From: Streptomyces sp. NRRL S-350
GTDB taxonomy: Bacteria; Actinomycetota; Actinomycetes; Streptomycetales; Streptomycetaceae
Assembly (NCBI RefSeq): GCF_000719705.1
Contig: NZ_JOHO01000012.1
Location: 1 to 64,000 of the forward strand
Reading direction: 5' to 3'
DNA length: 64,000 bases
The number at the start of each line of letters is the position of its first letter. The first letter of the stretch is position 1. The notes under the pieces were generated by a model. It was not told the DNA's origin. It saw nothing but the letters and a program-made list of their open reading frames with translations, and did not search any database. The position numbers were made by a program, and so were the translations under genes. Below are positions 56,128 through 64,000 of the stretch, in pieces.

Positions 56128-59093
56128 ACACCCCCACCTTCCCGGCTCCGCTGGAGCGCGCAGCGCGGCGGGTCCGGGCCGCCGGTCGCCGGGCGCTGCG
56201 GATCGCGCGGGCGGTCCACCGCTTCGCCGCCGCCTACTGGCCCGGGCGTCGCACCGTGCTGATGACGGCCGGGATGACGTTCCTGTTCCTGCTGGCGGGA
56301 GCGTCGGCCGCCGATGCCGCCGACGGCAGCGAGCGCGGCGGCATCCTGGCCCCCCTCAACGTCCTGTCGTCCGAAGGCGTCCCGCTCGACAACTACGACC
56401 TGAAGAGCGAGAACGGCGGCACCACCGACATCCGGTCGCACGTGTGCAACCTGCTGCTCGGCGCCGGCTTCGCGCTGGTGCGGATGGCGGTGGGCCTGAT
56501 GTGCTGGGTCTGCCAGTGGATCTGGAACTTCCCCATCGTCTCGACGCTGGTGGAAACCGCGCACAAGCTCAACGGTGAGTTCTTCCAGGTCACCGCGAAC
56601 GAACTGGGCCTCTACCCCCTCTTCCTGGCGATGGGGAGCGCCTTCGGCTGCATCCTGATGATGAAGGGGAAGGTCGGCCGCGGCGCCGGCGAGATGATCA
56701 TCACCCTGCTGCTGTCGACGCTGGTGCTGATGCCCGCGCTGAGTCCGCGCAGCGTCCTGGGCGAGCAGGGTCCTTTGGTGCAGACCCAGCAGGCCGCGCA
56801 CGATGTCGGCCAGCTGGCCGCCGGAGTCAACGGGCCGGACCCCGGCTGCACCAGCGACAAGGACAAGAAGGACCCCAGCTGCCCGATGCGGATGACCTTG
56901 ACCCGCGTCCTGGTCGTGCAGCCGTACCAGCTGCTGCAGTACGGGATCATCCCGAATCCGAAGTCCGAGAACGCCCACGAGCGGGAGCTCGCGGAGGTGC
57001 ACCGGCGGTGGATCCACGGCGAGATCAAGGGCAAGGACGCCGGCGACGGGTGCATCAGCTGGCTGCCCGGGTCCGACCAGCTGTGCCCCAAGAGCACGGC
57101 CTGGGACGAGCTGAAGACCGAGCTGCAGAAGCACGGTGACGAGGGGAAGGCCGCCTACAACTTCGCGGTCAACAGCAACTGGGACCGGGTCGGCGGCACC
57201 GTCCTGGTGTTGTTCGCGACGCTGCTGATCGCGATCGTCGTGCTCGGTATGGCCTTGGTCCACCTGGGCACGCAGTTCGCGGACGTGGTGGCCGCCTCGC
57301 TGACGGCCCCTGCGCTGGTGTGGGCGATGCTGCCCGGCGGCAACCGGAGCGCGCTCTGGAAGTGGGTCGGGGTCTTCATGACGAGCGTGGTCACCGAGTT
57401 CGCGATCAGCATCATGCTGCCGCTGTTCGCGCTGGGCGCCGACCAGATCCTGACGAACTCCAAGGACACGGTCATGATCCAGCGGCTGTTGATCCTGGAC
57501 GGTTTCGCGCTGGTGATCCTGGTGTTCCACAAGCGGATCTTCGCCGCCGCCGGGCAGGTCGGTGAGCGGTTCGCGTCCCGGATGCGGTACGCGAAGGTCG
57601 GCGGCAGCTTGTTCCTGGGCGAGAACCAGGGCTTGGCGCTGGCGATGTCCCAGGCCATGGGCACGATGTCGCCCTCCGGCGGCGGGATGCTGGGCGGCGG
57701 TCGGGCCGGTGGTGGCGCGCTGTTCGGCAGTGCCATGTTCGGCGGCGGCTCCCCCGCCCACGGTGCGCTGATGCGCAAGGCGCGTATCGCCGAGGGCCTG
57801 GCGGCGATCGCCGACCCCGGTCTCGGCCGCATGAACGGCGGGGCGATGGCCGTCGGCGCGTACGGGGAGGTCCGACGCGGCCTGTCCGCGCTGGCACTGC
57901 CCTTCCACGCCGCGCACCAGCTGGTGGCCGGCAACCCGCTGCCGCCGCACAAGCTCGCCGCCCGCATGAAGCCGGTCGGCTCCCGGGGGCCGCTCGGCGG
58001 CCAGACGCCGCAGCACGGCCCCGGTGGTCCCGGCGCTCACGGTGGCCCGGGCGGCGGACGCGGCCCGGCCGGCGGCGGAGGCAGGCCGCCCTTCGGACGC
58101 CAGCAGCAGATGCCCGCCCACGGCCTCACCCCGGCGGGGCACGCTCTGCACAACGCGCTGCTGGGCACCCGGGCCGGACGCCTCGCGATCCGCGCGGGCC
58201 AGGTCGGCAAGCTGGGCTTCAACGCGACGCTCGGCGCTCCGGCCACCTGGACCCGGCTGAACCGGGCCAACGACGCCATGTGGGAGAACGTCGACCGCCA
58301 ATGGGAGCACTACTCGAACGTCCGCAAGGAGTGGACCGGCGACTGGAAGGAGGGCGCGAAGGACCTGACGAAGGAAATCCCGGCCGGCTACCGCATGGCC
58401 AAGCGGGGCGTCCAGGGCACGGTCAACACCGTCAGCGGTGCAGCCCGGCACCAGTACTACCAGGCCGCCGCGTTCGGCCAGACGTACGGGCCGACGCTGG
58501 TCAACGGCGTCCGCACCGCCTACGAGGCCGCGCAGACCGGCTACGACCTGACGCTGGGCGACCCGTTCGAGGGCGCGAGCGGCCGGGCCGGCCACTTCGA
58601 CCCGGCCGACCGGGGCGAGGTCTGGGAGCACGCCAAGGACCGCGGCCCGGAGTACCCCTTCTACGAGACGGAGCCGAGCGAGTCCGTCATCGCCCCGGAC
58701 CGCGCCGCTCAGCCGGGCGCCGGTCAGGTGGTGGTCTACGGCGGCGAGGGCGACAGCGGCCCGTCCGAAATGCGTTCCGCGCTGGGCCCAGGAGCCCTTC
58801 CGCCGACCGAGCCGATCCGAGTGATCGACGGCGAGGAGCCGATGGTCATCAACGAGCGCACAGGGGAGATCCTGGCGTCGCGGCCGGTCACAGACGTCCC
58901 GCCCGCGCCCGCCATGGAGGGCATGGACCCGGCGGTGCTGCGGCGGGTCAGCCCGGAGGTGCTGCGCGAGCCGAGCCGCACGCCGCTCGAGGCGCTGCGG
59001 ATGCGCCGTCACATCGGCTACCAGGCACCGCAGGAGGCCGCCGGCACCTCCGACGGCGCCGGTGACGGCCTGGACGGGGGGCTCGGGCTGTGA
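56124..59093 (+). CDS. VirB6/TrbL-like channel protein (989 aa)
   Basis: Polytopic membrane protein. An N-terminal signal-like segment (VLMTAGMTFLFLLAGASAADA), then membrane segments around residues 110-135, 155-175, 190-210, and a group at 355-475 (VLVLFATLLIAIVVLGMALVHL, WVGVFMTSVVTEFAISIMLPLF, LLILDGFALVILVF). The C-terminal half is cytoplasmic, Gly-rich then helical, with repeated RMAKRGVQGTVNTVSG-type stretches. It forms the inner-membrane part of the DNA channel. ATG overlaps the VirB4 stop. Confidence 0.87.
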   Translation: MNTPTFPAPLERAARRVRAAGRRALRIARAVHRFAAAYWPGRRTVLMTAGMTFLFLLAGASAADAADGSERGGILAPLNVLSSEGVPLDNYDLKSENGGTTDIRSHVCNLLLGAGFALVRMAVGLMCWVCQWIWNFPIVSTLVETAHKLNGEFFQVTANELGLYPLFLAMGSAFGCILMMKGKVGRGAGEMIITLLLSTLVLMPALSPRSVLGEQGPLVQTQQAAHDVGQLAAGVNGPDPGCTSDKDKKDPSCPMRMTLTRVLVVQPYQLLQYGIIPNPKSENAHERELAEVHRRWIHGEIKGKDAGDGCISWLPGSDQLCPKSTAWDELKTELQKHGDEGKAAYNFAVNSNWDRVGGTVLVLFATLLIAIVVLGMALVHLGTQFADVVAASLTAPALVWAMLPGGNRSALWKWVGVFMTSVVTEFAISIMLPLFALGADQILTNSKDTVMIQRLLILDGFALVILVFHKRIFAAAGQVGERFASRMRYAKVGGSLFLGENQGLALAMSQAMGTMSPSGGGMLGGGRAGGGALFGSAMFGGGSPAHGALMRKARIAEGLAAIADPGLGRMNGGAMAVGAYGEVRRGLSALALPFHAAHQLVAGNPLPPHKLAARMKPVGSRGPLGGQTPQHGPGGPGAHGGPGGGRGPAGGGGRPPFGRQQQMPAHGLTPAGHALHNALLGTRAGRLAIRAGQVGKLGFNATLGAPATWTRLNRANDAMWENVDRQWEHYSNVRKEWTGDWKEGAKDLTKEIPAGYRMAKRGVQGTVNTVSGAARHQYYQAAAFGQTYGPTLVNGVRTAYEAAQTGYDLTLGDPFEGASGRAGHFDPADRGEVWEHAKDRGPEYPFYETEPSESVIAPDRAAQPGAGQVVVYGGEGDSGPSEMRSALGPGALPPTEPIRVIDGEEPMVINERTGEILASRPVTDVPPAPAMEGMDPAVLRRVSPEVLREPSRTPLEALRMRRHIGYQAPQEAAGTSDGAGDGLDGGLGL

Positions 59094-60211
59094 AGCTGTT
59101 CAGGGCTTACCGGAAGATCAGCTGCCTGGGCCTGCTGCTGGTGGGCGCGGCGGTGACACTGTGCGGCCTCGCCATCATCAGCATGATCGACGGCGCCGAC
59201 CCGGGAGCCACCGCTCCGGTGGCCTCGGTCGGCGGCATCCCGCCGCGGCTGATGGAGGCGTACGTACGGGCCGCCGCCGCGATGCCGCAGCTCGACCCCG
59301 AGTGCAAAGGCATGTCGTGGCAGCTCCTGGCCGGCATCGGCAAGGTCGAGTCAGGCCACGCCGAGGGTCACCAGATCGACGCCGACGGGCTGGTGACACC
59401 GCCGATCGTGGGCCCGATCCTCGACGGCCGCGGAGTCGGAGGCAACATCACTCCCGTCTACGACACGGACCAGGGCCGGTGGGACGGCAACAGCCAGTTC
59501 GACGCCGCAGTGGGCGTCGTCCAGTTCCTCCCCTCCACCTTCGCCTCGTACGCGGACAAGGTCCGTCCCGAGGGCGGCGCCAGCCCGCAGGACGTCGACG
59601 ACGAGACGCTCGCCGCCGCGCTGTACCTCTGCCAGGGCAAGGACCTGACCGACCCTCAGACCCTGCACAACGCGATCCTCCGCTACAACTACTCCAGCGC
59701 CTACGTCGACGAAGTACTGCGGTGGATGAAGCAGTACATCCAGCTCGGCGACCCCACCACGACCGTGCCGATCGGGGACGCCTCCGAGCAGGCGCAGCAG
59801 GTGATCGCGGCGGCGGCGAGCCAGTTCGGTGTCCCCTACTCCTGGGGCGGCGGAGATGCGACGGGCAAGACGACGGGCATCTGCTGCTCCGAGGGCGGGC
59901 AGGACGGCCGGACGGTCACCGGCTTCGACTGCTCCGGCCTGATGGTCTATGCGTTCGCGAAGGTCGGGATCAAGCTGCCGCGGGTGGCCGCCGACCAGGC
60001 CGGGGTCGGGCAGCGCATCCCCGCCTCGGCCGGCATGAGCGCGCTCCGGCCGGGCGACATGGTCTTCTTCGGCAACTCGCGCGGTATCTACCACGTCGGC
60101 CTGTACATCGGCGGCGGCCAGATGATCAACGCCCCGAAGCCGGGAGACGTCGTCAAGCAAGCCAGCGTCTGGAACTACGACTATGCGGGCGGCGCCCGCG
60201 TGCTCGGCTGA
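59090..60211 (+). CDS. Bifunctional lytic transglycosylase / NlpC-P60 peptidase (373 aa)
   Basis: Opens the cell wall for the transfer apparatus (VirB1/TcpG-like). One N-terminal membrane segment (residues 10-32), a transglycosylase domain with catalytic Glu87 in GKVESGH and GVVQFLPSTF, and an NlpC/P60 domain with Cys281 in GFDCSGL and His335 in IYHVGLYIGGG. GTG overlaps the previous stop. Confidence 0.93.
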   Translation: MKLFRAYRKISCLGLLLVGAAVTLCGLAIISMIDGADPGATAPVASVGGIPPRLMEAYVRAAAAMPQLDPECKGMSWQLLAGIGKVESGHAEGHQIDADGLVTPPIVGPILDGRGVGGNITPVYDTDQGRWDGNSQFDAAVGVVQFLPSTFASYADKVRPEGGASPQDVDDETLAAALYLCQGKDLTDPQTLHNAILRYNYSSAYVDEVLRWMKQYIQLGDPTTTVPIGDASEQAQQVIAAAASQFGVPYSWGGGDATGKTTGICCSEGGQDGRTVTGFDCSGLMVYAFAKVGIKLPRVAADQAGVGQRIPASAGMSALRPGDMVFFGNSRGIYHVGLYIGGGQMINAPKPGDVVKQASVWNYDYAGGARVLG

Positions 60212-60220
60212 GAGGCCACA

Positions 60221-60871
60221 ATGATGATCAAGCTACCCCGTCGACTGCCCGAGCTCGCGGCCATGGCCGTGCTCACCGCAGGACTCGTCCTTCTGCTGGT
60301 TCCGGGCGCCGCGGACAACCGGCCGAGTTCGGCCGCCACCGGCCCCCGGGCCGCCCCTTCGACGAGCCCGCCGGCCTCCACCACCGTCCCCACGCCCCTG
60401 GCAACGCCCGCCGCTTCGCCGTCGGGCACCCCGACAGCCGAAGCGCCGTCGCCGAGTCCGACCGCCGTGCGGGAAGTGATGCCGTCCGGCGTGCCCGCCG
60501 CCGGTGACGGTCCTGCCGGTGACGCCTCTCTGCAGGAGGCGTTCTCCCGGCAGAAGCCCAGCGACCTCACCCCGGCCGACGCCGAGCAGCTCACCTCCCT
60601 GGCCCGCGCGGTCTGGATGGCCGAGACCACCGGCGTCGGCCGTGAGCGCTGGCCGCTGTACTTCCCCGCGACCACCGGAGCGGGCCGCCTCTACCTCTAC
60701 ACCGGCGTGCGGGTGCAGGCCGCCGCCGCGCACACGGCCGACGGAAGCACCGACAAGGTCCGGGTCGACCTGCTGTGGGCGGGCACCTCCCCGACCGGCT
60801 CGTACGGGGACAGCCGGCCGGCCACCGTGATCTTCACCCGCACCTCGACCGGATGGGAGCCCGTGCGATGA
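60221..60871 (+). CDS. Membrane-anchored protein of the transfer operon (216 aa)
   Basis: N-terminal membrane anchor (AAMAVLTAGLVLLLVPGAA), a 60-residue Pro/Ser/Thr wall-spanning linker, and an outer domain (AEQLTSLARAVWMAETTGVGRERWPLYF, AGRLYLYTGVRVQAAAA, KVRVDLLWAGT) that is conserved in position in similar operons. Probably extracellular side of the machine. ATG after TGAGAGGCCACA; a second ATG at 60224 is equally possible. Confidence 0.75.
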   Translation: MMIKLPRRLPELAAMAVLTAGLVLLLVPGAADNRPSSAATGPRAAPSTSPPASTTVPTPLATPAASPSGTPTAEAPSPSPTAVREVMPSGVPAAGDGPAGDASLQEAFSRQKPSDLTPADAEQLTSLARAVWMAETTGVGRERWPLYFPATTGAGRLYLYTGVRVQAAAAHTADGSTDKVRVDLLWAGTSPTGSYGDSRPATVIFTRTSTGWEPVR

Positions 60872-63756
60872 ACGACCAGAGCCACAGCAGCATGCTGAAG
60901 GATGTGTTGGGCGCGGCCTGGGCCGTCGTGAGCTGGCTGGCCGACGTGGCCGCCTGGTGCGGCGACAACGCCGGAACGCTCCTTGTCGTCATCACCCCCG
61001 TGGCCGTTGCCGCAGGCCTGCTCCACCAGTTCCTGACCCGCCGTGCCCTCGCGCTGCGCACCCGCTACATCCTGACACCCAGCCGCCGGTTCGACCCGAG
61101 CAGCGAGGACATCTGGCGCCAGACCGCCCTGCTGATGCGGGCGTCCAGCAAGGGCCCCTGGTGGGCACCTCGAGGAGCCCGCCGGGTGCGGGTACGGCTG
61201 CGGGCGGACGGCAGCGTGCCGCTGGAGTACAGCGTGGAGGGGCCGAAGGCCGCCGCCACCCTGCTCACCAACAGCCGCTTCCAGGAGGTCAGCGTCGCCG
61301 AGGCCGAGGAGGCCGCCGATCCGGTGGCCGCCCAGGCCGCGCAGGACCGGCTGGACAAGAAGGACAAGGAGCTGCAGAGGCGCCTGAAGACCGAGGCGAA
61401 GGAGGCCCGAGCCAAGGCGAAGGCCGCTGGCAAGAACGGCAAGGTGGCACTGGAGAAGCAGCGGAAGGAGAAGGAGGACGGCCGCCTGGTCGCGGTGCGC
61501 GCCGAGTTCGTCCTCAAGGGTCGCGCCTCCGCCGCGCTGCGCGAGGTGCCGATGGTCCCCGATCCGCTCCAGCCGCTGATCGACGCCGTCGGCGACATCC
61601 GCGCCGAGCAGGGGGACCTGGCCGAGGTCGTCGTCGACATCCAGTCCATCCCGCGGTGGCAGGTGAAGCTGCGCCGGTGGAAGCTGATGCACGAAGCCCA
61701 GGAGGACAGCCGCAAGGCTGCCCGCAGGAACGCCCGCAACGCGGCGCTCGTGGCGGCGGACGCGGAGGACTCGCTGCGTTACCAGCTGCTCAGCCTCCTC
61801 GACCCCTCGTCGAAGTCCTCCGCGGGTTCCCGGATGCCGATGCCCCGGCCGCGGGCGGTCGAGCCGGAGGAGGCGCTGGGGCGCCTGCACAGCGACACCG
61901 GGCTGGTGCGCATCCAGCTGCTGGTGCGCTGCGCCTCCAAGGACGAGGGGCGTGCCCGGCAGCTGCTGGAACGGGTGAGTGCCGGTCTCGATGTCTTCGG
62001 GCAGGACAGCCGGCTCGGCGTGGACGGCGGCCGGTTCCTGAAGTGGTCCTGGGGCGCGGACAGCTGGCATCGCCGAGACTCCTTCGACCGGCGGTGGAGC
62101 AGCGGGCAGGTCGGCCCCCGCCAGCAGAACTGGCTGCACGTCAGCGAGCTCGCGGGGTTGTTGAAGCCGCCGACGATGCACGCGGTGCTGCCGGTCCTCG
62201 CTTCGGAGCTGCCGGACTACGTCGCTGGTGAGGCTTTGGTCCCGCACGGGCGACTCGTCCACGCCGACGGCACCAGCCGGGTCATCGCCACCCGCGAGGA
62301 GGAGTTCCTGTTCAGCGTCAACGTGGGCAAGTCGAACTACGGCAAGACCGAGACCGCGCTCACCAGGGCCATCGCGGTCGCAGCGGCCGGCTCCGGGGCG
62401 ATGTTCGTCGATCCGCACGGTGACTCCTGGACCACGGCGTCCCCTTATCTCGCCCATCCGGTCTTCGCTTCCCGAGTGCGCCGGGTCGACCTGGCCCGCG
62501 CGGACCAGCCGGGGGCGAAGCTGCCGAGCTGGAACTTGTTGGAGATGAAGCCCGGGCGCAAGGCCAACCGGCTGACCACGGCAGCGGTCGACGCCCTCGC
62601 GACGGGGCTGAACTGGACGGACGCGGCGGCGCCGCGCGCTTTGACGATCTTCACGAAGTCGATCGAGGCGTTGGTGGCGCACAACGCCCGCGCGGTGGCC
62701 GCCAACCGGCCGGACGCGCAGGCGACCCTGCTGCAGATCCGCACCCTGCTGACGGACAAGCCGTGGCGGGACGCCCTGATCAAGCATTTGAGCCCCGAGC
62801 AGCGCCGGTGGTGGACCACGACGTTCGCGGCGTACCAGGTGGCCGAGGTGCTGGGCCCGGTACTGAACCCGATCGACCGCCTCGCGTCGAACGAGGTGAC
62901 GCGCGCGTTCCTGGGCTCGCCGCAGGGGACGTACGACATTCGGGAGGCGATGGACGAGGGCCACATCGTGTGGCTGTGCCTGGAAGGCACGGGGCCGTCG
63001 GACCGGCTGCTGTTCAGCACGGTCCTGCAGAACCTGCTGCAAGCCGGTCTCTCCCGCAGGGACCTGGCGTCGGAGGCGAGGAAGTGGTTCCACACCTTCG
63101 CTGACGAGTTGATCGCCTTGGACCCGGCGGGTGGTCCGTCGTTCGCGGCGATCACCGAGCAGTTGAGGAAGTTCGGAGGTCGGCTGCATGTGATGGCGCA
63201 GTCGCTCGGCCGGATCAGTCCGGCCACGAAGGAGGCGCTGATGCAGAACTCGTCCGTGGTGAGCACGACGGCCGGGTCGATGACCGCGGCCAGGGCGATG
63301 GCGGAGGAGTGGCACGGGGCGGTGTCCGCCGGTCAGATCGCGGACCTGCCGCGGTTCTCGCACTACGTGCAGGTCACCGCCGATGGGAACCGGGTGGGGC
63401 CGCTGCGGGTGCGGGGTTTGCAGGTCTCCGAGCTGTTCGGGATGTACTACCGCCCGAAGCTGGTGGAGGAGATGGTGGAGAAGGCGGACGAGCAGATGGG
63501 GTCGAGGACGCTCCCGGAGCTGCTGGCCGTCGCGGACGTGCAGGACGCCGTTGTGCTGGAGTTCAACGGCCCCGCGCCGGACCCGTCGGGCGGGGCTGAC
63601 AAGCAGTCGGACTCCTCCCCGGGGGACGGCGGGGCGACGACGGCGAAGCGGCAGCCGGACGGCGGAGGGTCGACGACGACGGTGGCGGCGGCTGTCCATC
63701 ACCAGGCGGGGACGAGGCACGGCAGGCGTGGGCCTGGCCGCCCGAAGAAGCGGTAG
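60868..63756 (+). CDS. VirD4/TraD-like coupling ATPase (962 aa)
   Basis: Couples the relaxosome DNA to the channel. One membrane segment after about 30 residues (GTLLVVITPVAVAAGLLHQFL), a long charged region (200-280) with coiled-coil character, Walker A GKSNYGKT at 487-494, FVDPHGDSW after it, and Walker B FADELIAL at 744-751. The N-terminal 450 residues differ from classical TraD and recall the larger Gram-positive TcpA-type proteins. ATG overlaps the previous stop. Last gene of the operon. Confidence 0.9.
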   Translation: MNDQSHSSMLKDVLGAAWAVVSWLADVAAWCGDNAGTLLVVITPVAVAAGLLHQFLTRRALALRTRYILTPSRRFDPSSEDIWRQTALLMRASSKGPWWAPRGARRVRVRLRADGSVPLEYSVEGPKAAATLLTNSRFQEVSVAEAEEAADPVAAQAAQDRLDKKDKELQRRLKTEAKEARAKAKAAGKNGKVALEKQRKEKEDGRLVAVRAEFVLKGRASAALREVPMVPDPLQPLIDAVGDIRAEQGDLAEVVVDIQSIPRWQVKLRRWKLMHEAQEDSRKAARRNARNAALVAADAEDSLRYQLLSLLDPSSKSSAGSRMPMPRPRAVEPEEALGRLHSDTGLVRIQLLVRCASKDEGRARQLLERVSAGLDVFGQDSRLGVDGGRFLKWSWGADSWHRRDSFDRRWSSGQVGPRQQNWLHVSELAGLLKPPTMHAVLPVLASELPDYVAGEALVPHGRLVHADGTSRVIATREEEFLFSVNVGKSNYGKTETALTRAIAVAAAGSGAMFVDPHGDSWTTASPYLAHPVFASRVRRVDLARADQPGAKLPSWNLLEMKPGRKANRLTTAAVDALATGLNWTDAAAPRALTIFTKSIEALVAHNARAVAANRPDAQATLLQIRTLLTDKPWRDALIKHLSPEQRRWWTTTFAAYQVAEVLGPVLNPIDRLASNEVTRAFLGSPQGTYDIREAMDEGHIVWLCLEGTGPSDRLLFSTVLQNLLQAGLSRRDLASEARKWFHTFADELIALDPAGGPSFAAITEQLRKFGGRLHVMAQSLGRISPATKEALMQNSSVVSTTAGSMTAARAMAEEWHGAVSAGQIADLPRFSHYVQVTADGNRVGPLRVRGLQVSELFGMYYRPKLVEEMVEKADEQMGSRTLPELLAVADVQDAVVLEFNGPAPDPSGGADKQSDSSPGDGGATTAKRQPDGGGSTTTVAAAVHHQAGTRHGRRGPGRPKKR

Positions 63757-64000
63757 CCGTTGCGGGTGGACTGAACAGGTGATTTCCGGGTGCGGCCCGC
63801 GACCGGGGCCGCATCCGGATTGCCCGAATATGTGCCTCACTGACCATTTCATTGCATTTACTACAAATTTTCGTGTGACTATGCCAACGGCAGGACCGCC
63901 ACGGCCGAATTGGTGTGGGCATCTGGCTGAAACTTTCGTATTGTGACTGCTCGGATGCTCTGTGACGCAGCGACACCAGAGTGATTTGGTCATACCTGCA
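63757..64000. other. Downstream intergenic region, AT-rich
   Basis: After the coupling ATPase comes a hairpin (CCGGGTGCGGCCC at 63786-63798 with 63806-63818, one G-T pair), then a stretch around 63830-63870 (CATTTCATTGCATTTACTAC) that is very AT-rich for this DNA and may hold a promoter for a gene beyond the window. No gene is supported here. Confidence 0.6.
63786..63818 (+). terminator. Terminator of the transfer operon
   Basis: 13-bp stem with one G-T pair and a 7-nt loop, 30 nt after the stop of the coupling ATPase. Confidence 0.65.

Overview
The window looks like about 64 kb of a large conjugative plasmid, or an integrated relative of one, from a high-GC actinomycete of the Streptomyces/Kitasatospora type. 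The basis is the very GC-rich sequence with GC-biased third positions, frequent GTG starts, GGAGG-like ribosome sites, an XRE(DUF5753)/DUF397/GHKL-ATPase regulatory cluster, a replication-relaxation family protein, and an actinobacterial TcpC/VirB4/VirB6/VirD4 transfer operon. No rRNA, tRNA or metabolic gene was recognised. That it is a plasmid is inferred from gene content.

Region 1 (about 1-38,000) is the most unusual part: an array of some 50 mostly small genes, all on the + strand. At least 20 near-identical copies of the core TGATATAGTTCTCTTGTTGG (an extended -10 promoter, TG-n-TATAGT) subdivide it into short operons. Behind each core comes a GC-rich hairpin, then usually a CCTTCGAACC box 10-35 nt before the start codon; genes inside an operon often carry the hairpin and box without the promoter. 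Recognisable products are a ParB-like protein, two PAPS-reductase-like (PP-loop) proteins with N-terminal sliding-clamp-type QLxLF motifs, a cytosine-5 DNA methyltransferase, zinc-ribbon proteins and a MerR-like DNA-binding protein. The rest are unknown, with several paralogous families among them. The layout resembles a leading-region or phage-early programme.

Region 2 (29,025-36,676) is a mobile element inserted into the second PAPS-reductase-like gene. It carries a recombinase operon with Tn554-like organisation (tyrosine recombinase, degenerate recombinase-like protein, second tyrosine recombinase, small coiled-coil protein) and a passenger GyrB-like ATPase that lacks the TOPRIM half. Removing it restores a 479-codon reading frame exactly.

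Region 3 (about 38,200-51,570) is backbone and regulation: the MerR-like protein, a replication-relaxation protein, a four-gene operon containing a GHKL ATPase, divergent from an XRE/DUF397 pair, an XRE/TPR-like regulator, an alpha/beta hydrolase with a small partner, a winged-helix candidate replication initiator with an internal 46-bp tandem repeat, and an 0.8-kb non-coding region dense in TTTGCGG and TCAAGG repeats. Three operons (39,393; 49,969 minus; 51,571) share a regulatory module of paired TCAAGG boxes 70-76 nt before the start codon.

Region 4 (51,571-63,756) is an eight-gene, mostly translationally coupled transfer operon: TcpC/VirB8-like, two small membrane proteins, VirB4-like ATPase, VirB6/TrbL-like channel, transglycosylase/NlpC-P60 hydrolase, a membrane-anchored protein and a VirD4-like coupling ATPase. 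No relaxase was recognised in the window.
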